Assembly (NCBI RefSeq): GCF_001500125.1
Contig: NZ_LQIV01000008.1
Coordinates: 1-64,000, forward strand
Length of the DNA: 64,000 bases
Direction of reading: 5' to 3'
DNA from: Mycobacterium sp. IS-1742
GTDB taxonomy: Bacteria > Actinomycetota > Actinomycetes > Mycobacteriales > Mycobacteriaceae
This document shows, one piece after another, positions 1-11,351 of the stretch. The notes below the pieces were generated by a model that was not told the origin of the DNA, made no database searches, and was given only the letters and a program-made list of their open reading frames with translations. Every line of letters starts with the position of its first letter. The stretch's first letter is position 1. A program made the position numbers and the translations under genes.

Positions 1-1073
1 GCCGACCGATCACCGAGCTCGGCATGGTCAAGAACGTCACCGTCGATCCCGGTGACGGCTCGGTCCACGTCGAGGTGTACCTGACCACCGCGGCGTGCCC
101 CAAGCGCGCCGAGATCACCGAACAGGTTCAGCGGGCGGTCGCCGATGTGCCCGGCACCGGCGCGGTCCGGGTCAGCCTCGACGTGATGAATGACGAGCAG
201 CGCGCCGAACTGCGCAAGCAGCTGCGCGGCGACTCCCGCGAGCCGGTGATCCCGTTCGCCCAGCCCGGTTCCCTGACGCGCGTCTACGCCGTCGCGTCCG
301 GTAAGGGCGGGGTCGGCAAGTCGAGCGTCACGGTCAACCTCGCCGCGGCCATGGCGGCCCGCGGCCTGTCCGTCGGGGTGCTCGACGCCGACATCTACGG
401 CCATTCCGTGCCGCGCATGATGGGCACCACCGACCGGCCCGTCCAGGTCGATTCGATGATCGTGCCGCCCGTCGCCCATGACGTGAAGGTCATCTCGATC
501 GCGATGTTCACCCAGGGCAACACGCCCGTGGTGTGGCGCGGCCCGATGCTGCACCGCGCGCTGCAGCAGTTCCTCGCCGACGTGTTCTGGGGCGATCTCG
601 ACGTACTGCTGCTCGACCTGCCCCCGGGCACCGGTGACGTCGCGATCTCCGTCGCCCAGCTGATCCCCGGCGCGGAGATCCTCGTGGTCACCACACCGCA
701 GCTGGCGGCCGCCGAGGTGGCCGAGCGGGCCGGGGCGATCGCCCTGCAGACCCGCCAGCGCATCGTCGGCGTCGTCGAGAACATGTCGGGTCTGCTGATG
801 CCCGACGGCACGACCATGCAGCTGTTCGGTGAGGGCGGAGGCCGTCAGGTCGCCGAACGGCTCACCCGCGCGGTCGGCGCCGACGTACCGCTGCTCGGTC
901 AGGTCCCGCTGGATCCGGCGCTGGTCGCCGCGGGCGACTCGGGCGTGCCGTTGGTGCTCTCGGCGCCCGATTCACCGGCCGGCAAGGAACTGCGCGGCAT
1001 CGCCGACGCCCTGTCCGCGCGCAAACGCGGGCTGGCCGGCATGTCGCTCGGTCTGGATCCCGCGGGCCGCTGA
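1..1073 (+). CDS. mrp: Mrp/ApbC-type P-loop ATPase, Fe-S cluster carrier (5' end cut off)
   Basis: The reading frame is already open at base 3 and encodes RPITELG just before the first ATG at base 24. That segment belongs to the conserved N-terminal DUF59/MIP18-like domain, so the true start lies outside the window. The deviant Walker A motif GKGGVGKS (around base 300), DADIYGHS and the DLPPGTGD block mark the Mrp/NBP35 family, which carries and delivers Fe-S clusters in the cytosol. I do not see the C-terminal CxxC of some family members, as is usual for mycobacterial Mrp. It converges on tatB with a 4-base gap. Family assignment is secure; the client proteins are unknown. Confidence 0.95.
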   Translation, partial: RPITELGMVKNVTVDPGDGSVHVEVYLTTAACPKRAEITEQVQRAVADVPGTGAVRVSLDVMNDEQRAELRKQLRGDSREPVIPFAQPGSLTRVYAVASGKGGVGKSSVTVNLAAAMAARGLSVGVLDADIYGHSVPRMMGTTDRPVQVDSMIVPPVAHDVKVISIAMFTQGNTPVVWRGPMLHRALQQFLADVFWGDLDVLLLDLPPGTGDVAISVAQLIPGAEILVVTTPQLAAAEVAERAGAIALQTRQRIVGVVENMSGLLMPDGTTMQLFGEGGGRQVAERLTRAVGADVPLLGQVPLDPALVAAGDSGVPLVLSAPDSPAGKELRGIADALSARKRGLAGMSLGLDPAGR

Positions 1074-1077
1074 CCCG

Positions 1078-1490
1078 CTAGGTGGCGTCGCTGTCGAACG
1101 GCGTCGCCGTCGACTCGCTCGACGGCGCGGCCGCGGCGGACGGGTTCACCTGGCTGACCGGCTTCTCCTGGCCGGTGGCCGGTTTACCGTTCTGCTGCTC
1201 GAACTTCCCCGTGAAGAACGACTCGTCGCCGTCGAGCAGGTGTTTGGTCAGCGCCGCGCGCGGGGTCATACCGCGCAGCTTCTGCAGTTCGGTGATGGGT
1301 TCGCGGAGGTCTTCGAACTCCGGGCCGAAATCCTGGCGCAGCTGCGTGGTCGCGCCGCTGACGTAGTCGCGGGCCTGGCGCAGCGCGCCGGAGGTCCAGC
1401 GGATCGCCCCGGGCAGCCGTTCCGGCCCCAGGATCACCAGCCCGGCGATCACCAGGATCAGCATCTCCCCCCAGCCGATGTTCGCGAACA

Positions 1491-1491
<1 letters not shown>
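1078..1491 (-). CDS. tatB: Sec-independent protein translocase subunit TatB
   Basis: The 137-residue protein starts [27 protein letters not shown]: one N-terminal transmembrane helix, a hinge with the conserved GPERLP, then an amphipathic helix and a Pro/Ser/Ala-rich tail. This is the TatA/B architecture; the Glu near residue 8 and the longer tail favour TatB, the twin-arginine substrate receptor partner in the cytoplasmic membrane. Its ATG shares one base with the htrA stop codon, so translation is probably coupled, and it is the last gene of the sigE-rseA-htrA-tatB block. This linkage is also known in M. tuberculosis. Confidence 0.93.
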
Positions 1492-2999
<1,508 letters not shown>

Positions 3000-3055
3000 C
3001 TATCGGAGCACCCGGCACGGCCGGGCGCAGCGCTGCTCGACTCCTGGAATCCAGC

Positions 3056-3454
3056 CTACCGGCGTCTGCGCCGGTCACGCGTGGGGTCGTCAGCAAACTT
3101 CGGTTGCTCGGTGTCCTCAACCGGCGAATGGGGCATGTGCTGAGGGATCTGCGACAACATCCCGAGGAGTGTGTTGGGTATCGCGATCGGCTGGGAGTCC
3201 CGCAACGCCTTCCGGGCCTGCCCCTGCGCATCGACCTCCGCGGCGCACTGCGGGCACAGCGACAGGTGATTGGCCGCCCGCATGTGTGCGGTCATGCTCA
3301 GTTCCCCGTCGACGAAGGCCGCGACGGCCTCGATGGACAGATGCTCCGTGGAGCCGAATTGGCGGGGTGCGCCCACCGGGGCATCACTCTGGGAAGCGAA
3401 CTGAGCGGGGAGCCAGGAAAACGCCCGCCGGAACATATGTCCGGGATCGACCAT
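3056..3454 (-). CDS. rseA: Anti-sigma factor RseA (ZAS family) for SigE
   Basis: 132 residues. The HxxxCxxC zinc motif (HLSLCPQC) inside the ZAS fold is characteristic of anti-sigma factors that bind ECF sigma factors and release them under redox or cell-surface stress. The N-terminal FRRAFSWLPAQFASQ segment matches mycobacterial RseA. I chose the ATG at 3454, which has GAGAGGAG eight bases upstream; an adjacent in-frame GTG at 3457 is an alternative. The frame stays open much further upstream, but that part is the antisense of sigE. The gene lies 86 bases after sigE, so the sigma factor and its inhibitor are probably co-transcribed. Confidence 0.92.
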   Translation of the reverse strand: MVDPGHMFRRAFSWLPAQFASQSDAPVGAPRQFGSTEHLSIEAVAAFVDGELSMTAHMRAANHLSLCPQCAAEVDAQGQARKALRDSQPIAIPNTLLGMLSQIPQHMPHSPVEDTEQPKFADDPTRDRRRRR

Positions 3455-3540
3455 CACCTGACTCCTCTCGGTTCGCTCACCGGTCTGTACGTCACCGCTC
3501 CCACGAATGTAGCGCGGACGGGTCCGCCGGGACATCGTGA

Positions 3541-4320
3541 TCAGGCGGATGCGGCGGCGTCCGGCGCGTGACGGGCCAGGTAGTCGCGCAGCGCCTGGCG
3601 GCCACGGTGGATCCGGCTGCGGACCGTTCCCAGCTTGACGCCGAGCGTCGCACCGATCTCCTCGTAGGACAGACCTTCGATGTCGCACAGGACGACCGCG
3701 GCGCGGAACTCCGGCGGCAGCGAGTCGAGCGCGGCCTGCAGGTCCGGACCGAGCCGGGAGTCGTGGTAGATCTGCTCCGGGTTCGGATCGTCGGCGGGCA
3801 CCCGGTCGTAGTCCTCGGGCAGCGCCTCCATGCGGATGCGGCCACGACGCCGCACCATGTCGAGGAACAGGTTCGTGGTGATGCGGTGCAGCCAGCCCTC
3901 GAAGGTGCCGGGCTGATAGTTCTGCACGGAACGGAAGACGCGGATGAACGTCTCTTGCGTGAGGTCCTCGGCGTCGTGCTGATTGCCCGAGAGGCGGTAG
4001 GCCAGCCGGTACACCCGGTCGGCGTGCTGACGCACCAGCTCGTCCCAGGACGGCATCGTCGTCTTGTCTCCGGTGGCGTCGAACACGGCCGTCCCGGTGA
4101 GTTCGTCGGTCGGCTCGACCCAGTCCGAATCGCTGAACTGTTCGAGATGCGCCATCGAAACGGGAGCGGCTTGCGCCGCAGTCGTGGTGGTCGTCGGATC
4201 CTCCAAGTCAAGGCCGGCTGAGTCGTGACCGGCGTCGGTCATGGTCGTCGGCTGGTCACTGTGGGCAACACGATCGGCGGGGTGCCTATTCCCGAAGCGC
4301 AGACGCCTCCCGTGTTCCAT
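3541..4320 (-). CDS. sigE: ECF RNA polymerase sigma factor SigE
   Basis: 259 residues. Region 2 ([20 protein letters not shown], then [13 protein letters not shown]) and region 4 ([23 protein letters not shown] with the helix-turn-helix [15 protein letters not shown]) are intact, which identifies a group 4 sigma factor. The segment between them and the downstream rseA and htrA identify SigE, the mycobacterial envelope- and heat-stress sigma factor. The start is uncertain. I prefer ATG 4320, whose first residues (ME......R.GN) line up with the remembered M. tuberculosis N-terminus. A GTG at 4329 and an ATG at 4242 are also in frame, and alternative starts are known for this gene. Confidence 0.93.
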   Translation of the reverse strand: MEHGRRLRFGNRHPADRVAHSDQPTTMTDAGHDSAGLDLEDPTTTTTAAQAAPVSMAHLEQFSDSDWVEPTDELTGTAVFDATGDKTTMPSWDELVRQHADRVYRLAYRLSGNQHDAEDLTQETFIRVFRSVQNYQPGTFEGWLHRITTNLFLDMVRRRGRIRMEALPEDYDRVPADDPNPEQIYHDSRLGPDLQAALDSLPPEFRAAVVLCDIEGLSYEEIGATLGVKLGTVRSRIHRGRQALRDYLARHAPDAAASA

Positions 4321-4350
4321 GCCAGCCACCGTCCCCGAGCGGGGTGTGGT

Positions 4351-4377
4351 AGCGGTATGAGCAATATGAACGTTCCC
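4351..4377 (-). promoter_or_regulatory. Candidate ECF-type promoter upstream of sigE
   Basis: On the minus strand GGGAAC (4377-4372) is followed by 17 bases and CGCT (4354-4351). This resembles the GGAAC/CGTT pattern recognised by mycobacterial SigE and SigH, with one mismatch in the -10. It would give a leader of about 25-30 bases before the ATG at 4320 and would fit autoregulation or SigH control of sigE. Seen only as a pattern match. Confidence 0.35.
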
Positions 4378-4498
4378 TGAGAATGCCGGATACCCGTTTG
4401 TTCACCTGCGAAAACAGGCTCAATCGGACATACATCACACGTTGCCGCGCGGGCGTGTCGCGGGCGCGCGCCTCGCGGCGGCGCTCTACAGTGCGGGC

Positions 4499-5161
4499 AT
4501 GGCCAGCACCGACGACCCGGCGGGTCAGCGACCGAGCCGCGCCGAGGCGATCGTCGCGCACGCCGAACAATCCATCTCCGAGGACGCGATCGTCGCGGCG
4601 GCCCGCGATCGCGCGGTCGACATCGGTGCCGGCGCGGTCACCCCCGCGGTGGGGGCGCTGCTGTCCGTGCTCGCCCGGCTGACCGAGGCGAAGGCCGTCG
4701 TGGAGGTCGGCACCGGCGCGGGCGTGAGCGGGTTGTGGCTGCTGTCGGGCATGCGCGAGGACGGCGTGCTGACGACCATCGACGTCGAGCCCGAACACCA
4801 GCGCATCGCCAAGCAGGCGTTCATCGAGGCCGGCATCGGACCCGGCCGGACCCGACTCATCAGCGGTCGGGCCCAGGACGTGCTGACCCGGCTGGCCGAC
4901 GAGTCCTACGACCTGGTGTTCATCGACGGCGATCCGGTCGATCAGCCGCAGTTCGTGGTCGAGGGAGTGCGGCTGCTGCGCTCCGGCGGCGCGATCGTCG
5001 TGCACCGCGCCGCGCTCGGCGGCCGCGCCGGCGACGCCGGCGCCAACGACGCCGAGGTCAGCGCCGTCCGTGAGGCGGCCCGGCTGATCGCCGAGGACGA
5101 GCGCCTCACGCCGGTGCTCGTCCCGCTCGGCGACGGCCTGCTTGCCGCCGCCCGCGACTGA
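4499..5161 (+). CDS. SAM-dependent O-methyltransferase family protein
   Basis: 220 residues. The Rossmann motif [15 protein letters not shown] (SAM motif I), [17 protein letters not shown] and the acidic [10 protein letters not shown] loop place it in the class I O-methyltransferase family (PF01596, caffeoyl-CoA/catechol type). It matches the product that lies divergently from sigE in M. tuberculosis (Rv1220c), whose substrate is not firmly established. The ATG at 4499 was chosen over an upstream in-frame start at 4442 because homologues begin close to it. It is divergent from sigE. Confidence 0.9.
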   Translation: MASTDDPAGQRPSRAEAIVAHAEQSISEDAIVAAARDRAVDIGAGAVTPAVGALLSVLARLTEAKAVVEVGTGAGVSGLWLLSGMREDGVLTTIDVEPEHQRIAKQAFIEAGIGPGRTRLISGRAQDVLTRLADESYDLVFIDGDPVDQPQFVVEGVRLLRSGGAIVVHRAALGGRAGDAGANDAEVSAVREAARLIAEDERLTPVLVPLGDGLLAAARD

Positions 5162-5200
5162 CCACTCTCTGACTGCGAGACGTCGATCTCGCATCAACCC

Positions 5201-5246
5201 TTGACCGGCGACTGAACGCGCGTTTAGCATATTGAACATGCGTTCA
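5201..5246 (+). promoter_or_regulatory. Promoter with two tandem palindromic operators covering the tetR start codon
   Basis: TTGACC (5201-5206), an 18-base spacer and TAGCAT (5225-5230) form a SigA-like promoter whose expected transcription start falls at or next to the ATG at 5238, giving a leaderless mRNA. Two 14-bp palindromes lie on it: TGAACGCGCGTTTA (5213-5226, one mismatch) and TGAACATGCGTTCA (5233-5246, arms TGAAC/GTTCA). Their centres are 20 bp apart, two helical turns, and the second covers the start codon. This is a convincing autoregulatory TetR operator. Confidence 0.7.
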
Positions 5247-5924
5247 GCCACGGAGGACCGCACGACCATCGCCCGCATCCGCGATGCGGCGATCGAGCAG
5301 TTCGGTCAGCACGGCTTCGGTGTCGGGGTGCGCAGGATCGCCGAATCCGCCGGGGTGAGCGCCGCTCTGGTGATCCACCACTTCGGTTCCAAGGACGGTC
5401 TGCGCCGGGCGTGCGACGACTACGTCGCCGAGGAGATCCGCAGTGGGAAGTCGGCGTCGATCCAGAGCAAGGACCCGGCGACCTGGCTGGCGCAGATGGC
5501 CGAGATCGAGTCGTACGCCCCGCTGATGGCCTACCTGGTACGCAGCATGCAGTCCGGCGGGGACCTGGCGAAGACGTTGTGGCGGCGCATGATCGACAAC
5601 GTCGAGCAGTACCTCGACGAGGGGGTCAGGGCGGGCACCGTCAAACCCAGCCATGACCCCCGGGCCCGGGCCCGCTTCCTGGCGATGGCCAACGGCGGCG
5701 GGTTCCTGCTGTACCTGCAGATGCACGACGACCCGACCGATCTGCGCCGGGTCCTGCGCGACTACTCCTCCGACATGGTCCTGCCCGCACTCGAGCTCTA
5801 CACCAGCGGGCTGATGGCCGATTCGACGATGTACGACGCCTTCCTCGCACAGCGCGACGCCCTTCTCACACATCAAGGAGACGGTGATGACGGTTCAGAC
5901 GAGCAGGTCCCCGCGACGGCCTGA
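5238..5924 (+). CDS. TetR-family repressor of the adjacent ABC exporter
   Basis: 228 residues. The N-terminal helix-turn-helix ([39 protein letters not shown]) is a typical TetR_N domain; the C-terminal domain would bind ligand. It corresponds to M. tuberculosis Rv1219c, which regulates its neighbouring multidrug ABC genes. ATG 5238 is preferred over the TTG at 5232 because it coincides with the predicted leaderless start. The 3' end overlaps the ATPase gene by 38 bases, so repressor and transporter form one operon. Confidence 0.92.
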   Translation: MRSATEDRTTIARIRDAAIEQFGQHGFGVGVRRIAESAGVSAALVIHHFGSKDGLRRACDDYVAEEIRSGKSASIQSKDPATWLAQMAEIESYAPLMAYLVRSMQSGGDLAKTLWRRMIDNVEQYLDEGVRAGTVKPSHDPRARARFLAMANGGGFLLYLQMHDDPTDLRRVLRDYSSDMVLPALELYTSGLMADSTMYDAFLAQRDALLTHQGDGDDGSDEQVPATA

Positions 5925-6828
5925 GGGCACCGCCCCCCGTGCCGTCGAGATCCGCGGACTGGTCAAGACTTTCGGCCGCACCCGGGCGCTCGACGGTCTC
6001 GACATGAGCGTGTCCCCCGGTGACATAGCCGGATTCCTCGGCCCCAACGGGTCGGGCAAATCCACCACGATCCGGGTCCTGCTCGGGTTGCTGCGCGCCG
6101 ACGCCGGCGAGGTGCGCCTGCTCGGCGGCGACCCGTGGCGTGACGCGGTCGACCTGCACCGCCGCATCGCCTACGTGCCCGGCGATGTCACGCTGTGGCC
6201 GAATCTCACCGGCCTGCAGGCCATCGACTTCCTCGCCCGGTTGCGCGGACCGGACGCGCTCGACATCCGCCGCCGCGACGAACTGATCGAACGCTTCGAA
6301 CTCGACCCGCACAAGAAGGCCCGCACCTACTCCAAGGGCAACCGGCAGAAGGTGGCTCTGGTCGCCGCGTTCTGCACCGGGGCCGATCTCTTCATCCTCG
6401 ACGAGCCGACATCCGGATTGGACCCGTTGATGGAGAAGGCTTTTCAGCACTGCGTCCAGGAGGTGGCCCGCGACGGGGCGGCGGTCCTGCTGTCCAGCCA
6501 CATCCTCGCCGAGGTCGAGAAACTCTGCGACACCGTGACGATCATCCGGGCGGGCCGCACCGTGCGCTCGGGACCACTCGACGAACTGCGCCACCTGATG
6601 CGCACCACGGTGACCGCGCGAACCCGCGGCGACGCCGCCGTGCTGAGCGACGCCCCGTTCGTCCACGAGTTCACCGCGGTCGACGGCGGGGTTCGGTTCG
6701 CAGTGGACCGCGCGGATCTCGACGCGGCCATGGCCCGGTTGTCCGAACTGGGAATCCTCGAACTCACCGTCACCCCTGCGTCGCTCGAGGACATGTTCCT
6801 TCGCGAGTACTCAGGGGCCGGGCGATGA
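5887..6828 (+). CDS. ABC transporter ATP-binding protein (ABC-2 type exporter)
   Basis: 313 residues. Walker [11 protein letters not shown], a signature segment [11 protein letters not shown] (SKGNRQ replaces the usual SGGQ, as in the DrrA-like exporter subfamily), Walker [14 protein letters not shown] and the H-loop SSH are present. The ATG at 5887 has AAGGAG (5875-5880) six bases upstream; the preceding GTG at 5884 is less well placed. It overlaps the tetR end and its stop overlaps the permease ATG. It should energise export of hydrophobic compounds or drugs by the next gene's product at the cytoplasmic membrane. Confidence 0.92.
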   Translation: MTVQTSRSPRRPEGTAPRAVEIRGLVKTFGRTRALDGLDMSVSPGDIAGFLGPNGSGKSTTIRVLLGLLRADAGEVRLLGGDPWRDAVDLHRRIAYVPGDVTLWPNLTGLQAIDFLARLRGPDALDIRRRDELIERFELDPHKKARTYSKGNRQKVALVAAFCTGADLFILDEPTSGLDPLMEKAFQHCVQEVARDGAAVLLSSHILAEVEKLCDTVTIIRAGRTVRSGPLDELRHLMRTTVTARTRGDAAVLSDAPFVHEFTAVDGGVRFAVDRADLDAAMARLSELGILELTVTPASLEDMFLREYSGAGR

Positions 6829-8426
6829 CCACCACCATGGCGGCACAGGCCCGTACCGCGTCCCCGTACACCGGTGTGGGCCAACTGATCCGGCTCGCGT
6901 TGCGCCGCGACCGGTTGCGGCTCGGCGTGTGGATCGCCGTGCTGACACTGATGATGGTCTACGCCCCGAACGCGGTGAAGCTCGCCTATCCCGACGAGCC
7001 GCAGCGGCTGGCCCGGGTCAACCTGATGAAGACGCCCGCGGGAATCATCATGGGCGGCCCCATGTTCGGCGTTCGCGAGACCGACCTGGGCGCGATGATG
7101 GCCAACGAGCTGATGCTCACGATGATCGTGGCCGCCTCGATCCTGTCCATCCTCACCGTCATCCGGCACACCCGGGCCGAAGAGGAGAGCGGCGCAGCCG
7201 AACTGGTGTTGTCCTCGGTGGTCGGCCGCTATGCGCGCACGACCGCGGCACTCACCCTGGTCGGCGCGGTCAACGCCGTGCTCACGGTCACGATGGCGGT
7301 GGCGATGTCGGCGGCGGGTTTCCCGTTCGTGGACACCTTCGCGATGTGCCTCGGCGTCACCTCGGTCTCGATGCTCTTCGGCGCCGTCGCCGCGGTCACC
7401 GCCCAGCTGTGGCGGCAGGCCCGGGCGGCGACCGGCGCCGCGATGGGGGCGCTGGCGGCAGCCGCGCTGGTCCGCGGGATCGGTGACGTCATCGACAACT
7501 CGGGGAGCGCGCTGAGCTGGTTCTCCCCCATCGCCTGGGCCCAGCAGATGCGGGCGTTCGTCGCGCTGCGCTGGTGGCCGCTCGCGCTGCTCGTCGCCGT
7601 CACCGTCGCGCTCATCGCGCTCGCCGCGTACCTGGAGAACCGCAGGCAGTACGACGACGGCACACTGCCCACCCGCGGTGACCGGCCCGGCGCCCCGGCC
7701 ATCCGCGGCGTGCTGGGTCTGCACCTGACGCTGCAGCGCGGCCTGACCGTCGGCTGGGTTGTCGGCCTGTTCCTCGGCGGACTGGCGTTCGGCTCGATGA
7801 CCAGATCGCTGATCGACGCCGCCGCGACCAACGAACTGCTGGCCCGGGTGCTCGCCGTGCAGGGCAACGACGGCGTCTACACCACGATGACGCAGTTCCT
7901 GGCGGCCGCGGCGACCGCGTACGTGGTGAGCGCGGTGCTGCGGGTGCACGCCGACGAACAGTCAGGCACCGGCGAAGCCGTGCTCGCCGGTGCGGTGTCC
8001 CGGTGGCGCTGGCTGCTGGGCGCGGTGGCCGCCGCGATGCTGGGGGCCACGCTGCTGATGCTCGGCGCGGGCCTCGGCAACGGGCTGGGCGCCGGCCTGA
8101 CCCTCGGCGAGCCGGCGACCATCGCGAGGCTCACCGTCGCCGGGCTGGCGTTCGTCCCTGCGCTCGCGGTGGTCGCCGGTGTCGCGGCCCTCGCCGTCGC
8201 GGTGCGCCGGCCCTGGATCGCCTGGCTGGCGGTGGCCTACATCGTCGTCTCGCTGTACCTCGGCGCGCTGCTGCGGCTGCCGCAGTGGCTGCTCGACGCG
8301 TCACCGGTCCTGCAGACGACCGCGCCCACCGACTACCCGGTGACGGCGATGGTGGTCATGGCTGTGGTGGCCGCAGCGCTGGCCGCGCCGGCCGGGTGGC
8401 TGTACCGCCGTCGGGACGCGGTGTGA
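6825..8426 (+). CDS. ABC-2 type exporter permease (large, multi-helix)
   Basis: 533 residues with about twelve hydrophobic segments arranged as two similar halves (for example around [15 protein letters not shown] near the N-terminus and a second block after residue 300). It corresponds to the Rv1217c-type permease paired with Rv1218c. The ATG at 6825 overlaps the ATPase stop (ATGA), so the two are translationally coupled. It probably forms the membrane pore of a TetR-controlled efflux pump. The substrate cannot be read from the sequence. Confidence 0.9.
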   Translation: MTTTMAAQARTASPYTGVGQLIRLALRRDRLRLGVWIAVLTLMMVYAPNAVKLAYPDEPQRLARVNLMKTPAGIIMGGPMFGVRETDLGAMMANELMLTMIVAASILSILTVIRHTRAEEESGAAELVLSSVVGRYARTTAALTLVGAVNAVLTVTMAVAMSAAGFPFVDTFAMCLGVTSVSMLFGAVAAVTAQLWRQARAATGAAMGALAAAALVRGIGDVIDNSGSALSWFSPIAWAQQMRAFVALRWWPLALLVAVTVALIALAAYLENRRQYDDGTLPTRGDRPGAPAIRGVLGLHLTLQRGLTVGWVVGLFLGGLAFGSMTRSLIDAAATNELLARVLAVQGNDGVYTTMTQFLAAAATAYVVSAVLRVHADEQSGTGEAVLAGAVSRWRWLLGAVAAAMLGATLLMLGAGLGNGLGAGLTLGEPATIARLTVAGLAFVPALAVVAGVAALAVAVRRPWIAWLAVAYIVVSLYLGALLRLPQWLLDASPVLQTTAPTDYPVTAMVVMAVVAAALAAPAGWLYRRRDAV

Positions 8427-8442
8427 CCGAGCGGGTGACCGC

Positions 8443-9657
8443 TCAGATCCAGATGCCCTTGCCGACCGCCACCACGCCGCCGGCGCTGACGGAGAACCGT
8501 TCCCGGTCCTTCTCGAGGTCCACCCCGACCATCTCGCCCGGGCCGACGACGACGTTCTTGTCGAGGATCGCGTGCCGCACGACCGCGCCCCGGCCGATCC
8601 GGGTGCCGGGCATGATGACGCTGCCCTCGACGATCGCGCCGTCGTCGATGTAGACGTTGGACGACAGCACCGAATTGCGGACCGAGGCCGCGGAGATGAT
8701 GCTTCCGGCGCCCACCACCGACTCCTGCGCGGAACCGCCGTTGACGAACTTGGCGGGCGCGAGGTTCTCGGACTCACCGCGGATCGGCCAGCGCTTGTTG
8801 TACAGGTTGAAGATCGGGTGCACCGACACCAGATCCATGTGCGCGTCGTAGAACGCGTCGAGTGTCCCGACGTCGCGCCAGTAGCCGTGGTCGCGTTCGG
8901 TCGCGCCCGGCACCTCGTTGTCGCTGAAGTCGTAGACCGCGGCCATCCCGTCGGACACCAGGCGCGGGATGATGTCGCCCCCCATGTCGTGATCGGAGTC
9001 GTCGTCGTCGGCGTCGGCGCGGATGGCGTCGATGAGCACCTTGGTGGTGAAGATGTAGTTGCCCATCGAGACGAACGCCTCGTCGGGGTTGTCCGGTGTT
9101 CCCGGCGGATCCGCGGGCTTCTCGACGAAGCTGCGGATGCGGCCCGACTCGTCGGCGTCGATGACCCCGAAAGCGCTGGCCTCCGACCGCGGCACCCGGA
9201 TCCCGGCGACCGTCGCGCCCGCACCGCTCTGGATGTGGAACTGGACCATCTGCTCGGGGTCCATCCGGTAGACGTGATCGGCGCCGAACACCACGATGTA
9301 GTCCGGGTCCTCGTCATAGATGAGGTTCATCGACTGGTAGATCGCATCGGCGGAACCGGTGTACCAGCGGGGTCCGAGCCGCTGCTGGGCGGGAACCGGG
9401 GTGATGTACTCACCGGCCAGACCGGACAGGCGCCAGTTCTGCGAGATGTGCCGGTCCAGTGAATGCGACTTGTACTGGGTGAGAACACAGATCCGCAGGT
9501 AGCGCGCGTTGACGAGGTTCGACAGCACGAAGTCGATGAGCCGGTACGCCCCACCGAAGGGAACCGCGGGCTTGGCACGGTCCGCCGTGAGCGGATACAG
9601 CCGCTTGCCCTCCCCGCCGGCCAGGACGATGCCCAGCACGTGTGGCAATTCCCTCAT
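8443..9657 (-). CDS. glgC: Glucose-1-phosphate adenylyltransferase GlgC
   Basis: 404 residues, full length. The N-terminal nucleotidyltransferase signature [20 protein letters not shown], the allosteric/substrate region [13 protein letters not shown] and a C-terminal left-handed beta-helix (hexapeptide repeats ending at [15 protein letters not shown]) define ADP-glucose pyrophosphorylase. In mycobacteria it supplies ADP-glucose for maltose-1-phosphate/alpha-glucan and glycogen synthesis. On the minus strand TAGGTT (9669-9664) lies six bases before the ATG, so its transcript is probably leaderless. It is divergent from glgA. Confidence 0.96.
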   Translation of the reverse strand: MRELPHVLGIVLAGGEGKRLYPLTADRAKPAVPFGGAYRLIDFVLSNLVNARYLRICVLTQYKSHSLDRHISQNWRLSGLAGEYITPVPAQQRLGPRWYTGSADAIYQSMNLIYDEDPDYIVVFGADHVYRMDPEQMVQFHIQSGAGATVAGIRVPRSEASAFGVIDADESGRIRSFVEKPADPPGTPDNPDEAFVSMGNYIFTTKVLIDAIRADADDDDSDHDMGGDIIPRLVSDGMAAVYDFSDNEVPGATERDHGYWRDVGTLDAFYDAHMDLVSVHPIFNLYNKRWPIRGESENLAPAKFVNGGSAQESVVGAGSIISAASVRNSVLSSNVYIDDGAIVEGSVIMPGTRIGRGAVVRHAILDKNVVVGPGEMVGVDLEKDRERFSVSAGGVVAVGKGIWI

Positions 9658-9830
9658 GTCTCAAACCTATCCGGCGCCGGGGACTGGGGCCAGCCATTGA
9701 CACCATCGGTCACGTGTTCGCGGGTGGTAGAACGACGATTTCGACTGTCGGCATACCCGCAGTGATCCGCGGCAATCGCGTTCGCGAACCGGACTGTCGT
9801 CAGCCGGGTGCGACCACTACCGTCGTACCC

Positions 9831-10994
9831 ATGCGGGTGGCGATGATGACTCGGGAGTACCCACCCGAGGTCTACGGCGGAGCAGGCGTACACGTCACCG
9901 AACTCGTCGCCCAGTTGCGCCGCCTGTGTGAGGTCGACGTGCACTGCATGGGGGCACCGCGCGCGGACGCCTTCGTCGCCGCACCCGACCCGGCGCTGGC
10001 TGGCGCGAATCCGGCGTTGTCCACGCTCTCGGCGGACCTCACCATGGTCAACGCCGCCGGTGACGCCACGGTCGTGCACTCCCACACCTGGTACGCGGGG
10101 CTCGCCGGCCATCTGTCGGGACTGCTGTACGGCATCCCGCACGTGCTCACCGCGCATTCGCTGGAGCCGATGCGGCCGTGGAAGGCCGAACAGCTCGGCG
10201 GCGGCTACCGGGTGTCGTCGTGGGTGGAGAAGACGGCAGTGGAGGCCGCCGACGCGGTGATCGCGGTGAGCTCCGGTATGCGCGACGACGTGCTCAAGAC
10301 TTATCCCGCGCTGGACCCCGGCCGCGTGCACGTGGTGCGCAACGGCATCGACACCGACGTCTGGTACCCCATCCAACCCGCCGCGGACGAGTCGGTGCTG
10401 GCCGAACTCGGCGTCGACCCCGACCGGCCGATCGTGGCGTTCGTCGGCCGGATCACCCGGCAGAAGGGGGTGGCGCATCTGGTCGCCGCCGCCCACCACT
10501 TCGCCCCCGAGGTGCAGCTGGTGCTGTGCGCCGGCGCCCCCGACACCCCGGAGATCGCGGCGGAGGTGACGGCCGCGGTGCAGCAGCTGGCCCGGGCACG
10601 CACCGGCGTGTTCTGGGTCCGCGAGATGCTGCCCATCGGCAAGATCCGCGAAATATTGTCGGCAGCAACAGTTTTCGTCTGCCCTTCGGTGTACGAGCCA
10701 CTGGGCATCGTCAACCTCGAGGCCATGGCGTGCGGGACGGCGGTGGTCGCCTCGGATGTGGGCGGAATCCCCGAGGTCGTCGCCGATCACCAGACCGGGT
10801 TGCTGGTGCACTACGACGCGAACGACACCGGCTTCTTCGAGACCCGGTTGGCCGATGCGGTCAACGCACTGGTCGCCGAACCGCAGCGCGCCCGGGCGTA
10901 CGGCGCCGCGGGCCGCGAGCGGTGTATCGCCGAGTTCTCGTGGGCGCACATCGCCGAGCAGACCCTGGAGATCTACCGCAAGGTGTCGGAGTAG
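9831..10994 (+). CDS. glgA: ADP-glucose-dependent GT4 glycosyltransferase (GlgA/GlgM)
   Basis: 387 residues, GT-B fold. The N-terminus MRVAMMTREYPPEVYGGAGVHV carries the donor-binding glycine loop; the C-terminal half has GRITRQKG and the EPLGIVNLEAMACGTAVVASDVGG nucleotide-sugar block (conserved Glu pair). This is the mycobacterial glycosyltransferase shown in the literature to make maltose-1-phosphate (GlgM) and formerly called glycogen synthase. I chose ATG 9831 because TACCGT (9818-9823) lies seven bases upstream, which fits a leaderless transcript; the frame is open further upstream without family similarity. Confidence 0.93.
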   Translation: MRVAMMTREYPPEVYGGAGVHVTELVAQLRRLCEVDVHCMGAPRADAFVAAPDPALAGANPALSTLSADLTMVNAAGDATVVHSHTWYAGLAGHLSGLLYGIPHVLTAHSLEPMRPWKAEQLGGGYRVSSWVEKTAVEAADAVIAVSSGMRDDVLKTYPALDPGRVHVVRNGIDTDVWYPIQPAADESVLAELGVDPDRPIVAFVGRITRQKGVAHLVAAAHHFAPEVQLVLCAGAPDTPEIAAEVTAAVQQLARARTGVFWVREMLPIGKIREILSAATVFVCPSVYEPLGIVNLEAMACGTAVVASDVGGIPEVVADHQTGLLVHYDANDTGFFETRLADAVNALVAEPQRARAYGAAGRERCIAEFSWAHIAEQTLEIYRKVSE

Positions 10995-11022
10995 CCCGAC
11001 CGGACACCGCGGCAGCCGGGAT

Positions 11023-11053
11023 CCGGCGCGGGGCCCGCAGGCCGCCGCGCCGG
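11023..11053. terminator. Hairpin between convergent glgA and the DUF3117 gene
   Basis: CCGGCGCGG (11023-11031) pairs perfectly with CCGCGCCGG (11045-11053) around a 13-base loop. It lies just after the glgA stop and just before the end of the opposite gene. There is no strong T-tract, so it is a candidate bidirectional terminator only. Confidence 0.45.
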
Positions 11054-11069
11054 GAAATTCCGAAAACCG

Positions 11070-11237
11070 CTAGCTGGTGACGTTCTTCAATTCGTCGCCC
11101 AGCGCGGCCGCCTCGTCGGGAGTCAATTCGACGACGAGCCGGCCACCACCTTCCAGTGGTACCCGCATCACGATGCCGCGCCCCTCCTTGGTTGCTTCCA
11201 GGGGACCGTCACCGGTCCGGGGCTTCATCGCCGCCAT
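11070..11237 (-). CDS. DUF3117 small protein (Rv1211-like)
   Basis: 55 residues starting MAAMKPRTGDGPLEATKEGR. The segment with two VPLEGGGRLVVELTP-like strands is nearly invariant in actinobacteria (DUF3117). The ATG at 11237 has GGAGGGAG just upstream; an open extension to 11312 has no such support. Function is unknown. It is the last gene of the minus-strand fadD6-to-tag block, 114 bases after tag. Confidence 0.85.
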   Translation of the reverse strand: MAAMKPRTGDGPLEATKEGRGIVMRVPLEGGGRLVVELTPDEAAALGDELKNVTS

Positions 11238-11351
11238 CGAGAGCTCCCTCCACACTGAACCAACCGCCAGGCCGCCCACCTCTCGGCGGAACCGGGCACT
11301 CAACTCCTCCATTGTTCCCTATCCGCGCGACCACGTCTGCAAAGACCCGTT

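Noticed and set aside
4286-5278. Minus-strand open frame opposite the O-methyltransferase gene
   Set aside because: Antisense to a gene with intact SAM motifs; composition typical of shadow frames.
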